Source: RUG11198 sp036342255 | Lineage (GTDB): Bacteria > Bacillota_I > Bacilli_A > RF39 > UBA660 | Assembly (NCBI GenBank): GCA_036342255.1 | Contig: JAZAUS010000007.1 | Location: 31,333 to 95,332 of the forward strand | DNA: 64,000 nt | Reading direction: 5' to 3' | Notes under the pieces: model-generated | Databases searched by the model: none | Seen by the model: the letters and a program-made list of their open reading frames with translations, nothing else | What the model was told of the DNA's origin: nothing | Part shown: positions 52,256 to 62,285 of the stretch, one piece after another | How the letters are laid out: every line of letters starts with the position of its first letter | Position numbering within the stretch: the stretch's first letter is position 1 | Translations under genes and position numbers: made by a program

Positions 52256-53131
52256 ATGAATAGGAACAAGAGAATTGTGGGCGCTAAATTAGCTGTTTTG
52301 GCTACTTCTAGTATATTATCTTTTTATAATTGTACTGGTTGTGTTAATAGTAATAGAGTTAATAATGAACAAAATGGTTATGAGTGTAATTTAGAAGATT
52401 CTTATATATTAACTGATGATAATGAAGAAAAATTTGAGATGATTATTGAAGATGCTGCTTCATTAGATGTTTTGTTAACTTTGGCTTTGGTTGTCAATGA
52501 TTATAGATCTTATTTAGAAGAATCATATAATAATGATGATATTTTAAATAGTTGTAAAAAAGCTAGTACTTTTGATGTTGATGAATATAATATGGATGAT
52601 ATGGAGATGTTTTATGATATATTTCCTTCTTCTCCAACAGATAAACAGTTTTCTATTTATAAATCATATAGCGATAAGTTGGATACAATGTTAAGAGGTA
52701 ATTATTATAATAATGTTTTTGCTAATTGTGCTAATTTTATTAAAGATGGATTGAATATGGAATATGATGAAGAAAATATGTATAATATATGTGATACTTC
52801 ATTAATAGATTCTTTGGTTAGATTAGTAGATTCTTATGATAATGCTAATGATGCTAAAGAAGCTATTAATAATTTATTTTTTAAGGACAAAAAATATATT
52901 GGACGTTCTGTATTATTATATGATCTAGTAAAATCTTATAAAGTTTTTGAACAATGTATTAATAAATCTAAAAATGGATATTTAAATTCTGATGAGTTAG
53001 ATGAATTAGAGGATTCTATATTTGAAGTGCAAGATATATATTATGAAATAGGTAATATTATTATGTCTAAATCTGAAAATAGAAATATAAGTGGTAATAA
53101 AACAAAAAGATTAATTATAGTTAATAAATAA
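52256..53131 (+). CDS. Unknown exported protein, possible lipoprotein (291 aa)
   Basis: No family recognised. The N-terminus is a signal-like stretch (MNRNKRIVGAKLAVLATSSILS) ending at FYNCTGC. Cys at the end of CTGC could be lipidated, but the residue at -3 is Cys instead of Leu, so this is weak. The mature part is very acidic and helical, rich in Asp, Asn and Tyr, with clusters such as DVDEYNMDDMEMFYDIF. GAGGGGGAA precedes the ATG; a strong promoter and a terminator bracket it, so it is monocistronic. Confidence 0.65.
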   Translation: MNRNKRIVGAKLAVLATSSILSFYNCTGCVNSNRVNNEQNGYECNLEDSYILTDDNEEKFEMIIEDAASLDVLLTLALVVNDYRSYLEESYNNDDILNSCKKASTFDVDEYNMDDMEMFYDIFPSSPTDKQFSIYKSYSDKLDTMLRGNYYNNVFANCANFIKDGLNMEYDEENMYNICDTSLIDSLVRLVDSYDNANDAKEAINNLFFKDKKYIGRSVLLYDLVKSYKVFEQCINKSKNGYLNSDELDELEDSIFEVQDIYYEIGNIIMSKSENRNISGNKTKRLIIVNK

Positions 53132-53150
53132 TAACATATTATATATTTTA

Positions 53151-53181
53151 AAAAAACTAATACTTATTTATTAGTTTTTTT
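53151..53181 (+). terminator. Terminator after the 291-aa gene
   Basis: AAAAACTAATA and TATTAGTTTTT form a stem around a short AT loop, followed by T residues. Confidence 0.75.
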
Positions 53182-53256
53182 ATTAAAATTTTTATTTTTA
53201 TATACTATTTTTAAAATTATATGATATACTTATGGTAAGAAAGTGAGGGATGTTTG

Positions 53257-53808
53257 ATGACAGTGTTAATAATATTGGCTGTTATAGTTTTGTGTATCGG
53301 AGGTTTTGTAGTAACTAATTATAATGGATTAGTTCAGTTAAGAAATAAGGTTAGAGATCAATTTAGTCAAATTGATGTTCAACTTAAGAAAAGAGCTGAT
53401 TTAATACCTAATTTAGTTGAAACTGTAAAAGGATATTCAAAACATGAAAGTGAAACTTTAGAGAAAGTTATTCAAGCTAGAAATACATATTTATCTGCTG
53501 GTACTCCAGATGAGAAGATGAAATCTAGTGGAGAATTAACTCAAGCTATTAATAAGTTGTTTGCACTTGCTGAATCTTATCCAGATTTAAAAGCTAATAC
53601 TAACTTTTTAGATTTACAAGAACAACTTAAAGAAGTTGAAGATAAGATTAGTTATGCTAGACAATTTTATAATGATGCAGTATTAATGTATAATAATAAA
53701 ATTGAAATGTTTCCTAGTAATATAATTGCTGGAATGTTTAATTTTACTAAAGAAACTTTCTTTGAAGCTGATGAAAAAGAAAGAAAAAATGTTGAAGTTA
53801 AATTTTAG
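53257..53808 (+). CDS. lemA: LemA family protein
   Basis: 183 aa. An N-terminal membrane helix (LIILAVIVLCIGGFVVTNYNGL) is followed by the classic LemA helical bundle: RDQFSQIDVQLKKRADLIPNLVETVKGYSKHE, with a typical C-terminal portion of YARQFYNDAVLMYNNKIEMFPSNIIAGMF. The biochemical function is not known. The start ATG at 53257 is preferred over the TTG at 53254. LemA genes are often next to DUF2207 or TPM-domain genes, as here. Confidence 0.94.
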   Translation: MTVLIILAVIVLCIGGFVVTNYNGLVQLRNKVRDQFSQIDVQLKKRADLIPNLVETVKGYSKHESETLEKVIQARNTYLSAGTPDEKMKSSGELTQAINKLFALAESYPDLKANTNFLDLQEQLKEVEDKISYARQFYNDAVLMYNNKIEMFPSNIIAGMFNFTKETFFEADEKERKNVEVKF

Positions 53809-53843
53809 GATTACTTGTTAATCCTTTTTATGTAGAGGTGAAT

Positions 53844-55565
53844 ATGAAAAGGTATATTTGGTTATTTACAATTTTATTATTATTTCCTTTTGTTAATGTA
53901 AATGCTAATACTGTATCTTCTATTAATATGGATATTTATCTTGATAATGATGGAACTGCTCATGTAACTGAAACATGGATTGCATCAGTTAATCAAGGAA
54001 CTGAAGGATATCATCCTTATTATAATTTAGGTGAAGCTAGATTAACTAATTTACATGTTAGTATGGATGGACAGGATTTTGATACTGTTAGTTGGGACGT
54101 AAATAGAAGTTTTAGTGATAAAGCATATAAAGCGGGTATATATTATGCTGGAGATGGAGAGTATGATTTATGTTTTGGAATTACAAATTATGGAACTCAT
54201 ACATATGTAATGAAGTATAAAATTGAAGGGTTTGTTGTAAAACTTGCAGATGCAGATATGGTTTATTGGAATTTATTTCCAAAAAATTTTAGTGCAGCTC
54301 CTAATGATGTTAGTATAAAAATTCATAGTGATTTTCAATATGAAGATACGTTAGATGTATGGGGATATGGTAAATATGGGGCTCCATGTTATGTTGCTAA
54401 TGGTGTAATTGAAATGACAAGTGATAATGAACCTGTTAGTGATAGTGAATATATGACTATTTTGGTTAAATTTCCTAAAGATACTTTTAATAGTTATCAT
54501 AAGTTAGATAATGAATTTGAATATTATAGAAAATTAGCTGATGATGGAGCAACAAATTACAAAGGAAATAAAGGTAATTATAATAAGATTGGGATAGTAG
54601 ATTTTTTAATTTCTATTCTTGGAATATTATTTGAGTTTATTCCTTATATTTTGATTTTTTTATTTAGTCTTATTTTTGCTAAAAAGAAAATTAAAAAATA
54701 TGATTTTGGTGAAACTGGAAATAAAATAAGAAGTGATGTTCCTAATTTTAGAGAAATACCATGTAATAAAGATATTTATAGGGCTTATTGGGTTAGTGAT
54801 GCTTATAATCTTAATAAAAAGAAAGAAGATTTTTTAGGTACCGTACTTCTTAAGTGGCTTAGACATGGTAATGTTAGGGTTGAAAAGGTTGAAACAAAAA
54901 AGTTATTTGGTAAAAATAATGTAGATGACAATATTATATTTGAGCATGAACCTGATGATTCTATTGAACTTGAAAAAAATCTTTATAGGTGGATGTATGA
55001 AGCTAGTAAAGATGGTAAATTAGAAAAAGATGAGTTTAAGAGTTGGTGTAAAAGCCATTATTCTAAAATATTGAAATGGTTTGATGATATTTTATTATTT
55101 GAAACTAAGATGTTAGTTAATGAAAATAAAGTTGAAAGTATTACTAGTGGTAATGTGTTCAAGTCTACTAAATATAAAATAAGTAGTGATATGATGAAAG
55201 AAGCTGAGCAAATGGCTGGATTAAAGAATTTTTTGAAAGAATTTTCTTTAATAAAAGAAAGAGAACCTATTGAAGTTAAATTATGGGATGAATATTTAAT
55301 GTTTGCTCAAATATTTGGTATTGCTGATGAAGTTGCAAGTCAATTTAAAAAATTATATCCTGAAGTAATACAAGATATGGATAAATATGGATTTGATTAT
55401 AGTGATATAGTATTTATGCATTCAATTAGTTCAGATGGTATAAGAAGTGCTTCAGCTGCTCAAAGAGCTGCTCAATCTTATAGTAGTGGTGGAGGTGGCT
55501 TTTCTTCTGGCGGCGGAGGTGGAGGTTCCTTCGGCGGCGGAGGCGGCGGAGGCGGCTTTCGTTAA
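53844..55565 (+). CDS. DUF2207 membrane protein
   Basis: 573 aa. A signal peptide (MKRYIWLFTILLLFPFVNVNA) is followed by an extracellular beta domain (about 25-225; MDIYLDNDGTAHVTETW), one or two membrane helices (about 250-280, FLISILGILFEFIPYILIFLF), a cytoplasmic domain with EIPCNKDIYRAYWVSDAY and FLGTVLLKWL, and a final Gly/Ser/Phe tail (SSGGGGGFSSGGGGGG-type). This arrangement is the DUF2207 family. The tail is GC-rich, unlike its surroundings. It lies 35 bp after lemA, so both are likely one operon. The ATG at 53844 follows AGAGGTG. Confidence 0.9.
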   Translation: MKRYIWLFTILLLFPFVNVNANTVSSINMDIYLDNDGTAHVTETWIASVNQGTEGYHPYYNLGEARLTNLHVSMDGQDFDTVSWDVNRSFSDKAYKAGIYYAGDGEYDLCFGITNYGTHTYVMKYKIEGFVVKLADADMVYWNLFPKNFSAAPNDVSIKIHSDFQYEDTLDVWGYGKYGAPCYVANGVIEMTSDNEPVSDSEYMTILVKFPKDTFNSYHKLDNEFEYYRKLADDGATNYKGNKGNYNKIGIVDFLISILGILFEFIPYILIFLFSLIFAKKKIKKYDFGETGNKIRSDVPNFREIPCNKDIYRAYWVSDAYNLNKKKEDFLGTVLLKWLRHGNVRVEKVETKKLFGKNNVDDNIIFEHEPDDSIELEKNLYRWMYEASKDGKLEKDEFKSWCKSHYSKILKWFDDILLFETKMLVNENKVESITSGNVFKSTKYKISSDMMKEAEQMAGLKNFLKEFSLIKEREPIEVKLWDEYLMFAQIFGIADEVASQFKKLYPEVIQDMDKYGFDYSDIVFMHSISSDGIRSASAAQRAAQSYSSGGGGFSSGGGGGGSFGGGGGGGGFR

Positions 55566-55571
55566 AAAAAT

Positions 55572-55601
55572 GAGTGATAATTATTTATCATTCTTTTTTT
55601 T
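55572..55601 (+). terminator. Possible terminator after DUF2207
   Basis: TGATAA (about 55575) pairs with TTATCA, followed by a T run of eight. The stem is short. Confidence 0.55.
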
Positions 55602-55635
55602 GTGTTATAATTATTATAGTAAGGATGTGATTTAG

Positions 55636-56517
55636 ATGATTTTTCTTTTTCTTATATTAATTAATATTTTAATAATTTTAATTGTTATATTATTTAATCT
55701 TTTGCATAAGCATTTTGTAATTGGGCAAAATTATCATACTAGAGGTGGTATATCATATAAAAATAAACACTGTATATTTGGTTCAAGGGGGAATGTTGTA
55801 AATGTTAATGATGTTAAATATTTTCGTGATTTACCTTGTGGTACTGATATTTTTAGGGCATATTGGATTATTTTTAATTATCATTTAGGTGATAAGGATG
55901 ATGATTTTATTGGTGCTATTTTGTTGAAGTGGGTTAAGGATGGAAATATAAAAATAGATAAGAATAAGAATGATACTTTGATACATTTTTTATCTAAACC
56001 GGTTAATTGTAATGAAATAGAAGAAAAATTTTATTATTATATTTTGCAAGCTAGTTTTGGTAATAATAAGGATGGTTTTTCTGTTGATAAGGTATTAGAT
56101 TCAAGGGAGTTTAAGTTATGGTATAAGGAAAATCATGCAAAAATTTCAAGTTGGTTTGCTCAAATTTTAGATCAAGAAGTTGATAAATTAATTGATGATA
56201 ATAAAATTATTATTGAAAAAAAATTTAAGAATGATGTTAATTATGAAGTTTATTATAATGTAGATGATTCTATGTATGATGAAGCAGTTAAGTTAGCTGG
56301 ATTGAAAAAATTTTTGAATGATTTTACTATTTCTGATGAGAGAAAATCTATTGAGGTAAAACTTTTTGATTATTATTTAATATATGCTATTTTATTAGGT
56401 GAAGCTAATAAAGTATTTAAGGAATTTGAAGAGATTTATCCAAATGATTTTGATTTTAAAGAATTTTGTGATATAAATAATGAAGTTATAGGATTTATTG
56501 ATTTTATATTTAATTAA
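55636..56517 (+). CDS. Truncated DUF2207 paralogue (cytoplasmic half with one membrane helix)
   Basis: 293 aa. A single N-terminal membrane helix (MIFLFLILINILIILIVILF) is followed by a cytoplasmic domain that aligns with the C-terminal half of the neighbouring DUF2207 protein: FRDLPCGTDIFRAYWIIFNYHL and FIGAILLKWVKDGNIK versus FREIPCNKDIYRAYWV and FLGTVLLKWLRHGNVR. The extracellular domain and the glycine tail are missing. It probably arose by partial duplication of the gene upstream. GGATGTGATTTAG precedes the ATG. Function unknown. Confidence 0.8.
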   Translation: MIFLFLILINILIILIVILFNLLHKHFVIGQNYHTRGGISYKNKHCIFGSRGNVVNVNDVKYFRDLPCGTDIFRAYWIIFNYHLGDKDDDFIGAILLKWVKDGNIKIDKNKNDTLIHFLSKPVNCNEIEEKFYYYILQASFGNNKDGFSVDKVLDSREFKLWYKENHAKISSWFAQILDQEVDKLIDDNKIIIEKKFKNDVNYEVYYNVDDSMYDEAVKLAGLKKFLNDFTISDERKSIEVKLFDYYLIYAILLGEANKVFKEFEEIYPNDFDFKEFCDINNEVIGFIDFIFN

Positions 56518-56572
56518 ATATTTCTATTTCTTTTTTTTACTTTCTATATTTAATGATTTGGAGGTGGATAAA

Positions 56573-57727
56573 GTGAAAATAATGCATTTGTCAGATTTAC
56601 ATTTGGGAAGAAGTATTTTAGAACAATCTTTGATTGATGATCAAGAATATATTTTAGATCAATTATTAAAAATTGTTAAGGAAAATGAAGTTGATGTTGT
56701 TTTAATATGTGGTGATGTGTATGATAAAAGTATTCCTAGTGTAGATGCTGTAAATTTATTTTCTAATTTTTTGTCAAGTTTGTATAAGATTAATGTTAAG
56801 GTATGTGTTATTTCTGGTAATCATGATTCTAAAGATAGACTTAGTTTTGGTAATGAGTTGTTTGTTGATAATGATGTTTATATAGAAGGAATATTTAATG
56901 GCAAGCTTAGATGTGTTAGTTTTAATGATAATTATGGAAAGATTAATATTTATATGTTACCATTTGTTAAACCTGTTGATGTTAGAAAATATTTTCAAGA
57001 TGTTGAAATTGATTCATATGATGAAGCTGTTAGTTATGTTATTAATAATACTAATATAGATTATAGTGAAAGAAATATTATTATGATTCATCAATTTGTT
57101 ACTGGTAGTAATATTGAAATTGAGAGAAGTGATTCTGAAATTATATCTTTAGGTGGTATAGATAATGTAGATGCTAATATATTTAATAAATTTGATTATG
57201 TTGCTATAGGACATGTACATAGACCTCAAAGATTATTAAAGGATACTGTTAGATATGCTGGCAGTCCTTTAAAATATTCTTTTAGTGAAGCAAATCATAA
57301 TAAATCTGTTCCTATTATTGATTTTAAAGATAAAAATGATATTGATATAGAATTAATTGATTTATTTCCTAAAAGAGATTTAAGAATTATTAAAGGACCT
57401 ATTGATAAATTGTTGGATAAAGAAGTTTATAAAGGTACTAATTTAGATGATTATATATGTGCAGTTATTATTGATAATGATTATGTTATAGATGCAATTG
57501 GAAAATTAAGAAAAGTTTATAAAAATATATTGAAAATAGAATATGTTAATGATAGAAATAATATTTTAAATGATGTTAGTGGTAATGTTTCTAGTATTAG
57601 TAAAGATATGACACCTATTCAATTATTTGAAAAGTTTTATAAAGAGATGAATAATATAGAATTAGATCAAAATCGTAAAATAATTGTTGCTGATGTTGTT
57701 AAGGAGGTTATGGATGAAGCCAATTAG
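56573..57727 (+). CDS. sbcD: DNA double-strand-break nuclease subunit SbcD
   Basis: 384 aa Mre11-type metallo-phosphoesterase. Motifs in order: MHLSDLHLG, CGDVYDKS, SGNHDS, MIHQFV and IGHVHRPQ, which bind two metal ions. It forms a complex with SbcC that removes hairpins and blocked DNA ends. The start is GTG at 56573, 8 nt after GGAGG; upstream in-frame codons have no ribosome binding site. It overlaps sbcC by 14 bp. Confidence 0.94.
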   Translation: MKIMHLSDLHLGRSILEQSLIDDQEYILDQLLKIVKENEVDVVLICGDVYDKSIPSVDAVNLFSNFLSSLYKINVKVCVISGNHDSKDRLSFGNELFVDNDVYIEGIFNGKLRCVSFNDNYGKINIYMLPFVKPVDVRKYFQDVEIDSYDEAVSYVINNTNIDYSERNIIMIHQFVTGSNIEIERSDSEIISLGGIDNVDANIFNKFDYVAIGHVHRPQRLLKDTVRYAGSPLKYSFSEANHNKSVPIIDFKDKNDIDIELIDLFPKRDLRIIKGPIDKLLDKEVYKGTNLDDYICAVIIDNDYVIDAIGKLRKVYKNILKIEYVNDRNNILNDVSGNVSSISKDMTPIQLFEKFYKEMNNIELDQNRKIIVADVVKEVMDEAN

Positions 57728-60530
57728 TTTAAAAATGGTTGCTTTTGGACCTTATAAAGATGAAATTGTTATAGATTTTACAAAATTTGATAATAGTGGA
57801 ATATTTTTAATTACTGGTGATACTGGTAGTGGAAAAACGACTATTTTTGATGCTATATGTTTTGCTTTATATGGGGTTGCTAGTGGTAGTAATAGGACTA
57901 AAACTTCTTTTAGAAGTGATTTTGCAAAAGATGATTGTAAAACTTATGTTAAATTGGAGTTTATACATAAAGGTGTTAAATATGAATTAGAGAGAAGTCC
58001 TAGTTATATGCGTAAGAAGTTAAGAGGTGAAGGTTTTACACAAGTAAGTGGAGATGCTAGTTTAATATATTTAGATAAAGTTATAACTGGAGATGTAAAT
58101 GTTACTAATGAATGTATTGATATATTGGGAATGAATGCTTCTCAATTTAAGCAAATATCAATGATAGCACAGGGAGAATTTTTAAAACTTTTACTTGCTA
58201 AACCTGGTGAAAGAGCTGATATTTTTAGAAAGATATTTGATACATATATTTATAAAAATATTAGTGATTTATTAAAGAAAAAATACTTAAATAAGAAACG
58301 TGAATATGAAGATTTAGGTATAAGTGTTAATAGTCTTATTGATAATTTAATAATAGATGATGATATAACTAATTTAAATATTAAAGATATATTATTATTG
58401 GTTTGTGATAGTAATAAAGAAGATGAATTGTTTTTGAAAAAAATTGAATCTAATAAAGAAAAAATACTTAAAGATATTCAACAGGTTATAAATGATATAG
58501 ATAAAGCTAAAACAATTAATAGTAATCTTGATCAATATAATGATGTTAGTAAAAAACTTGAAGAGAAATTAGTGGATGAAAAAATTGTTTTAGAAAAAAA
58601 ATCATTAATAGAAAAGAATAAAATGATAAAAGAATTAATAATTCCTTTATTTGATGGATTTAAAAATATTAAAGATACAATTATTTTTAAAAAAGGTACT
58701 ATTAAAGAGACAAATAAGAAGCTTAAAATTGTAAATGAAAATTATAATGAATTAAAAATTAATTATGAGGGTATTTCAAAAAAACAAGATGATGCTAATA
58801 GTAAAAGAATTGAGTTAGAAAAATTAGAAAATAGATTAGTTTTATATGATGAGATAGATAAATTGAAAGAAGAATTAGAAGAATATGATAATATTTATAA
58901 TTTGTTGTTGGTTGATAATTATAATGTTATTATAAATAAGTTTAATGAATTAGATAAAATAAAAATAGATTATAATAAATTATGTTTATTATTTAAAAAT
59001 AAGAAAGATAATTATAATAATTTATCTTTTAAATATAATAATGATTATAATAGATTTATTAGTTGTCAAGCTGGTATAATTGCTAATGGTTTAAAAGAAG
59101 GCGATATTTGTCCTGTATGTGGTAGTACTAATCATCCTAGGTTGGCTAAATTGGAAGATAATTATATTAAGAAAGAAGATGTAGATAAGGAATATGATGA
59201 TTTAATTAAATGTCAGAAAGAATTAGAAATGACTAGTAATAAAGTTAGTTCATTAAAGAAAGAAATTGATTATAAATCACTTGAATTGAAAGAATATGAT
59301 TTAGATGATGTTAAGAATAGTGTCAAGAAATGTAAAAGTAAGATAAAAGAATTTATTAATGTTGATAATTATAAATTGGATGATGTTAAAGATAAGATTA
59401 ATTATTTAAAAGCATCTATTAAATCAAAGTGTACTGATATGAAGGGTGATGAAAGTAAAGAAGAATTGATGCTAAAAATAACTAACTGTAAGAATAGTAT
59501 TGAATCTATCTTGACAGATATAAGAATTATTAATAATAATTATGAAAAAATAAATAATGAGAAGATCAAATTAGAATCTATTTTAGAAACTATTAATAAG
59601 GAGATTAAAGAATTAGAAAGTGAAAGTATTTTAAAGGAGAAGGAATATATAACTAGTTATAAAAAATTAGGTTATGGTAGTGAAGATGAATATTTAGATG
59701 TAAAACTTGATGATGATGTTTTAGATAGTTATATTGAGGATGTAAATAGGTATGATAATGATATATTGGAATTAAGAAAGGAAAAACAAGTTTTAGAGGA
59801 TTTTATTAAAGATAAGAAGTATATTATTATTGATGAATATGTAAAGAAAAGAGATGATTTAAATAAATTATTAGAAGATGTAGAATTGTCTCTTAAAAAT
59901 GTTAATAGCAAATTAAATAATAATATAATGATATACAATAAATTAAAAAAAATCTATAAACAAAATGAAGAGACAGAAAATGAATTATCTATTTATGAAG
60001 ATTTGTCAAATACTGCTAATGGTAATATTAGAGGAAAGAATAAGATTGAGTTTGAGCAATATGTTCAATCTAGTTATTTTGATAAGATGATTATTTCTGC
60101 TAATAAAAGATTTAGCTATATGACTGAATCTAGATATTTATTAGTAAGAAAAACAGAATCTAATAAAATTAGTGATAAGTTGGGATTGGAATTGGAAGTT
60201 ATCGATAATTATACTGGAAAGAAAAGGGATATTACTTCTTTATCTGGTGGAGAATCTTTTAAAGCTTCTTTATCTTTAGCTCTTGGTATTTCAGATATTA
60301 TTCAGTGTTATGCTGGTGGGGTTGTTGTCGATGTTATGTTTATTGATGAAGGCTTTGGTAGTTTAGATAATGAAAGTTTGGAAAATGCTATTTCTGCTAT
60401 TTTAAAATTAAGTGATAATAATAAATTGATTGGTATTATAAGTCATGTAAATGAACTTAAAGATAGAATTGATAAAAAGATTATTGTTAAAAAAAGTAAT
60501 CAAGGAAGTATTGTTGATGTTGTTTTATAA
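57714..60530 (+). CDS. sbcC: DNA double-strand-break ATPase subunit SbcC
   Basis: 938 aa Rad50-like protein. The N-terminal Walker A is TGDTGSGKTTIFDAICFALYG. Two long coiled coils flank a zinc hook, CPVC, at residues 466-469. The C-terminal ATPase half has SLSGGESFKASLSLALG and MFIDEGFGSLD. It pairs with SbcD, which overlaps it. The ATG at 57714 follows AAGGAGG; an in-frame ATG at 57684 lies further up. Coils are rich in Lys, Asp and Asn, as usual for this genome. Confidence 0.94.
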   Translation: MKPISLKMVAFGPYKDEIVIDFTKFDNSGIFLITGDTGSGKTTIFDAICFALYGVASGSNRTKTSFRSDFAKDDCKTYVKLEFIHKGVKYELERSPSYMRKKLRGEGFTQVSGDASLIYLDKVITGDVNVTNECIDILGMNASQFKQISMIAQGEFLKLLLAKPGERADIFRKIFDTYIYKNISDLLKKKYLNKKREYEDLGISVNSLIDNLIIDDDITNLNIKDILLLVCDSNKEDELFLKKIESNKEKILKDIQQVINDIDKAKTINSNLDQYNDVSKKLEEKLVDEKIVLEKKSLIEKNKMIKELIIPLFDGFKNIKDTIIFKKGTIKETNKKLKIVNENYNELKINYEGISKKQDDANSKRIELEKLENRLVLYDEIDKLKEELEEYDNIYNLLLVDNYNVIINKFNELDKIKIDYNKLCLLFKNKKDNYNNLSFKYNNDYNRFISCQAGIIANGLKEGDICPVCGSTNHPRLAKLEDNYIKKEDVDKEYDDLIKCQKELEMTSNKVSSLKKEIDYKSLELKEYDLDDVKNSVKKCKSKIKEFINVDNYKLDDVKDKINYLKASIKSKCTDMKGDESKEELMLKITNCKNSIESILTDIRIINNNYEKINNEKIKLESILETINKEIKELESESILKEKEYITSYKKLGYGSEDEYLDVKLDDDVLDSYIEDVNRYDNDILELRKEKQVLEDFIKDKKYIIIDEYVKKRDDLNKLLEDVELSLKNVNSKLNNNIMIYNKLKKIYKQNEETENELSIYEDLSNTANGNIRGKNKIEFEQYVQSSYFDKMIISANKRFSYMTESRYLLVRKTESNKISDKLGLELEVIDNYTGKKRDITSLSGGESFKASLSLALGISDIIQCYAGGVVVDVMFIDEGFGSLDNESLENAISAILKLSDNNKLIGIISHVNELKDRIDKKIIVKKSNQGSIVDVVL

Positions 60531-60531
60531 A

Positions 60532-60558
60532 AAAATCGAGTTGCTTACTCGTTTTTTT
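60532..60558. terminator. Bidirectional terminator between sbcC and the 129-aa gene
   Basis: CGAGT (60537-60541) pairs with ACTCG (60547-60551), with A residues before and T residues after, serving two convergent genes. Confidence 0.75.
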
Positions 60559-60563
60559 ATTTA

Positions 60564-60953
60564 TTAATCTTTTTTTAATTCTTTTGTTTTAGGCTTAAAA
60601 ATTATGGCTTGTATTTTATTTTTTTTATAGTAACCGTTATATATTTGTTCATTTATGTTATTGTCTATATATTCATTAGTAGTATATAATTCATCTTCTT
60701 TATAGTTTGTTTCTTTTATATAACTATTAATTATTCTATTTATTGTTTTTGTTTTTGGATATTTATTAATACCATTTTTATTTATATAACTATTATCTAA
60801 TATTCTTTCTATTACTTGTTCTAAATTTTCTTCATGTATATTACTATAATATATACATTGTATAATACTTTTTTTAAATGTTTCAGGTATTTTAATATCT
60901 CCTTCTTCTAATAGTTTATTAAGTTTTTCATTTATTATATATATATCTACCAT
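60564..60953 (-). CDS. Unknown 129-aa protein
   Basis: No family recognised. It is soluble, rich in Asn, Ile, Lys and Tyr, and mostly helical, with a helical N-terminus (EKLNKLLEEGDIKIPETFKK) and a basic end. It is the only minus-strand gene in this part of the window and is convergent with sbcC. GGAG precedes the ATG. No context helps with function. Confidence 0.6.
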   Translation of the reverse strand: MVDIYIINEKLNKLLEEGDIKIPETFKKSIIQCIYYSNIHEENLEQVIERILDNSYINKNGINKYPKTKTINRIINSYIKETNYKEDELYTTNEYIDNNINEQIYNGYYKKNKIQAIIFKPKTKELKKD

Positions 60954-61119
60954 TTTATTCTCCTTTCTTTTTTGAATTATTATTTTGTTATCTTAATAGT
61001 ATAATATTTTTTTTTTATTTTCAATATTTTGTTTTATAAATATATAAAAAAATAATTATTTAATTGCTTTAATTATTTCTAGATGTTATAATTAATTCAA
61101 TAATAAAGAGGGATTATTT

Positions 61120-62205
61120 ATGAGTATTTTTAATTATATAAAAAAATATGGATGCTATTCTTTTGAAGAAGTTAAATTTAATATTGTAGATAATTTTATT
61201 TTTTCAGCTTTAACTTATTCTTCTCTTGATGATTATGTTAGTCCTAATAGAATTAATAAAAAAACTATAAGAGAAGTAGGAAGTAGTTTTTTTAATAATT
61301 TTAATAAGAAAGAAAAAAATATTACTGCTGTTAGGTTAGGTATTAAGATATTAGATAAAATTAGAAATACTAGAAGATATGGTGATTTGCTTTTATATAA
61401 TTATTCTTATATAGGAGATGATAAACAACAGTTTTGTGCTTTAACTATTGAAATAAATAGAAAACTAGTTTATGTTTCTTTTGAGGGGACTGATGAATTA
61501 ATTAGTGGCTGGCGTGAGGATTTTGAAATGTCTTATGAGTTCCCAGTTTTATCTCAAAGAAGAGCGATAGATTATATTAATAAGCATTTTTTGTTTAATA
61601 ATAAGTCTATTATAATGGGGGGACATTCTAAAGGTGGAAATTTAGCAATGGTTGCTGCTATGTATTCTAATTTTTGGGTTAAAGATAAGATTATTAATAT
61701 ATATAATAATGATGGTCCTGGTTTAAGAAAAAAAGAAATTGAAAGTAAGTATTTTAAAAGTATTGAAAGTAGGTTAATTAGTGTTATTCCTAATTATTGT
61801 CTTGTTGGTTTAACTTTAAGGCATAATAATAATTTTAGGGTTGTTAAATCCAGAAAAAAAGGAATATTAGCTCATGATATGGCTAATTGGATGATTGAAG
61901 ATAAAGATATTAAAGAAGTTGAGTTAAGTTCTTTTAGTAAATATTTTGATGATTCTATAATTAGATGGTTAGATAAATATAGTGATGAAGAAAGAAAAAA
62001 ATTTACTGATGGATTGTTTATGATTTTTGATAGGGCTTCTGTTAGTAGTTTAGTTGAAATTTTAAATAATAAGAAATTGATTCTTAAATTGATATATGAA
62101 ACTAAAGATATAGATAAGGGTACAAAAAGAATGTTAAAAGATTTTTTGTATATGATATTTTCTTATTTTAAAGGAATTAAAATTAATCCTTTTACAAGTA
62201 GTTAA
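61120..62205 (+). CDS. DUF2974 (Mbeg1-like) alpha/beta-hydrolase
   Basis: 361 aa. It has a lipase-type fold: oxyanion strand YVSFEGTDELISGWREDF, and nucleophile elbow MGGHSKGGNLA with the catalytic Ser in GHSKGG. This arrangement is typical of DUF2974/Mbeg1 proteins, relatives of class 3 lipases; substrates are unknown. No signal peptide, so probably cytoplasmic. GAGGG precedes the start. It has its own AT-rich promoter region (TATAATTAATTC near 61089). Confidence 0.85.
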   Translation: MSIFNYIKKYGCYSFEEVKFNIVDNFIFSALTYSSLDDYVSPNRINKKTIREVGSSFFNNFNKKEKNITAVRLGIKILDKIRNTRRYGDLLLYNYSYIGDDKQQFCALTIEINRKLVYVSFEGTDELISGWREDFEMSYEFPVLSQRRAIDYINKHFLFNNKSIIMGGHSKGGNLAMVAAMYSNFWVKDKIINIYNNDGPGLRKKEIESKYFKSIESRLISVIPNYCLVGLTLRHNNNFRVVKSRKKGILAHDMANWMIEDKDIKEVELSSFSKYFDDSIIRWLDKYSDEERKKFTDGLFMIFDRASVSSLVEILNNKKLILKLIYETKDIDKGTKRMLKDFLYMIFSYFKGIKINPFTSS

Positions 62206-62285
62206 ATTAATGTAAAATTATAGATATTATATTTTATATTAATTTTAATAGTGTTATAATAATATTATATAGTGGAGGTAGAAAA

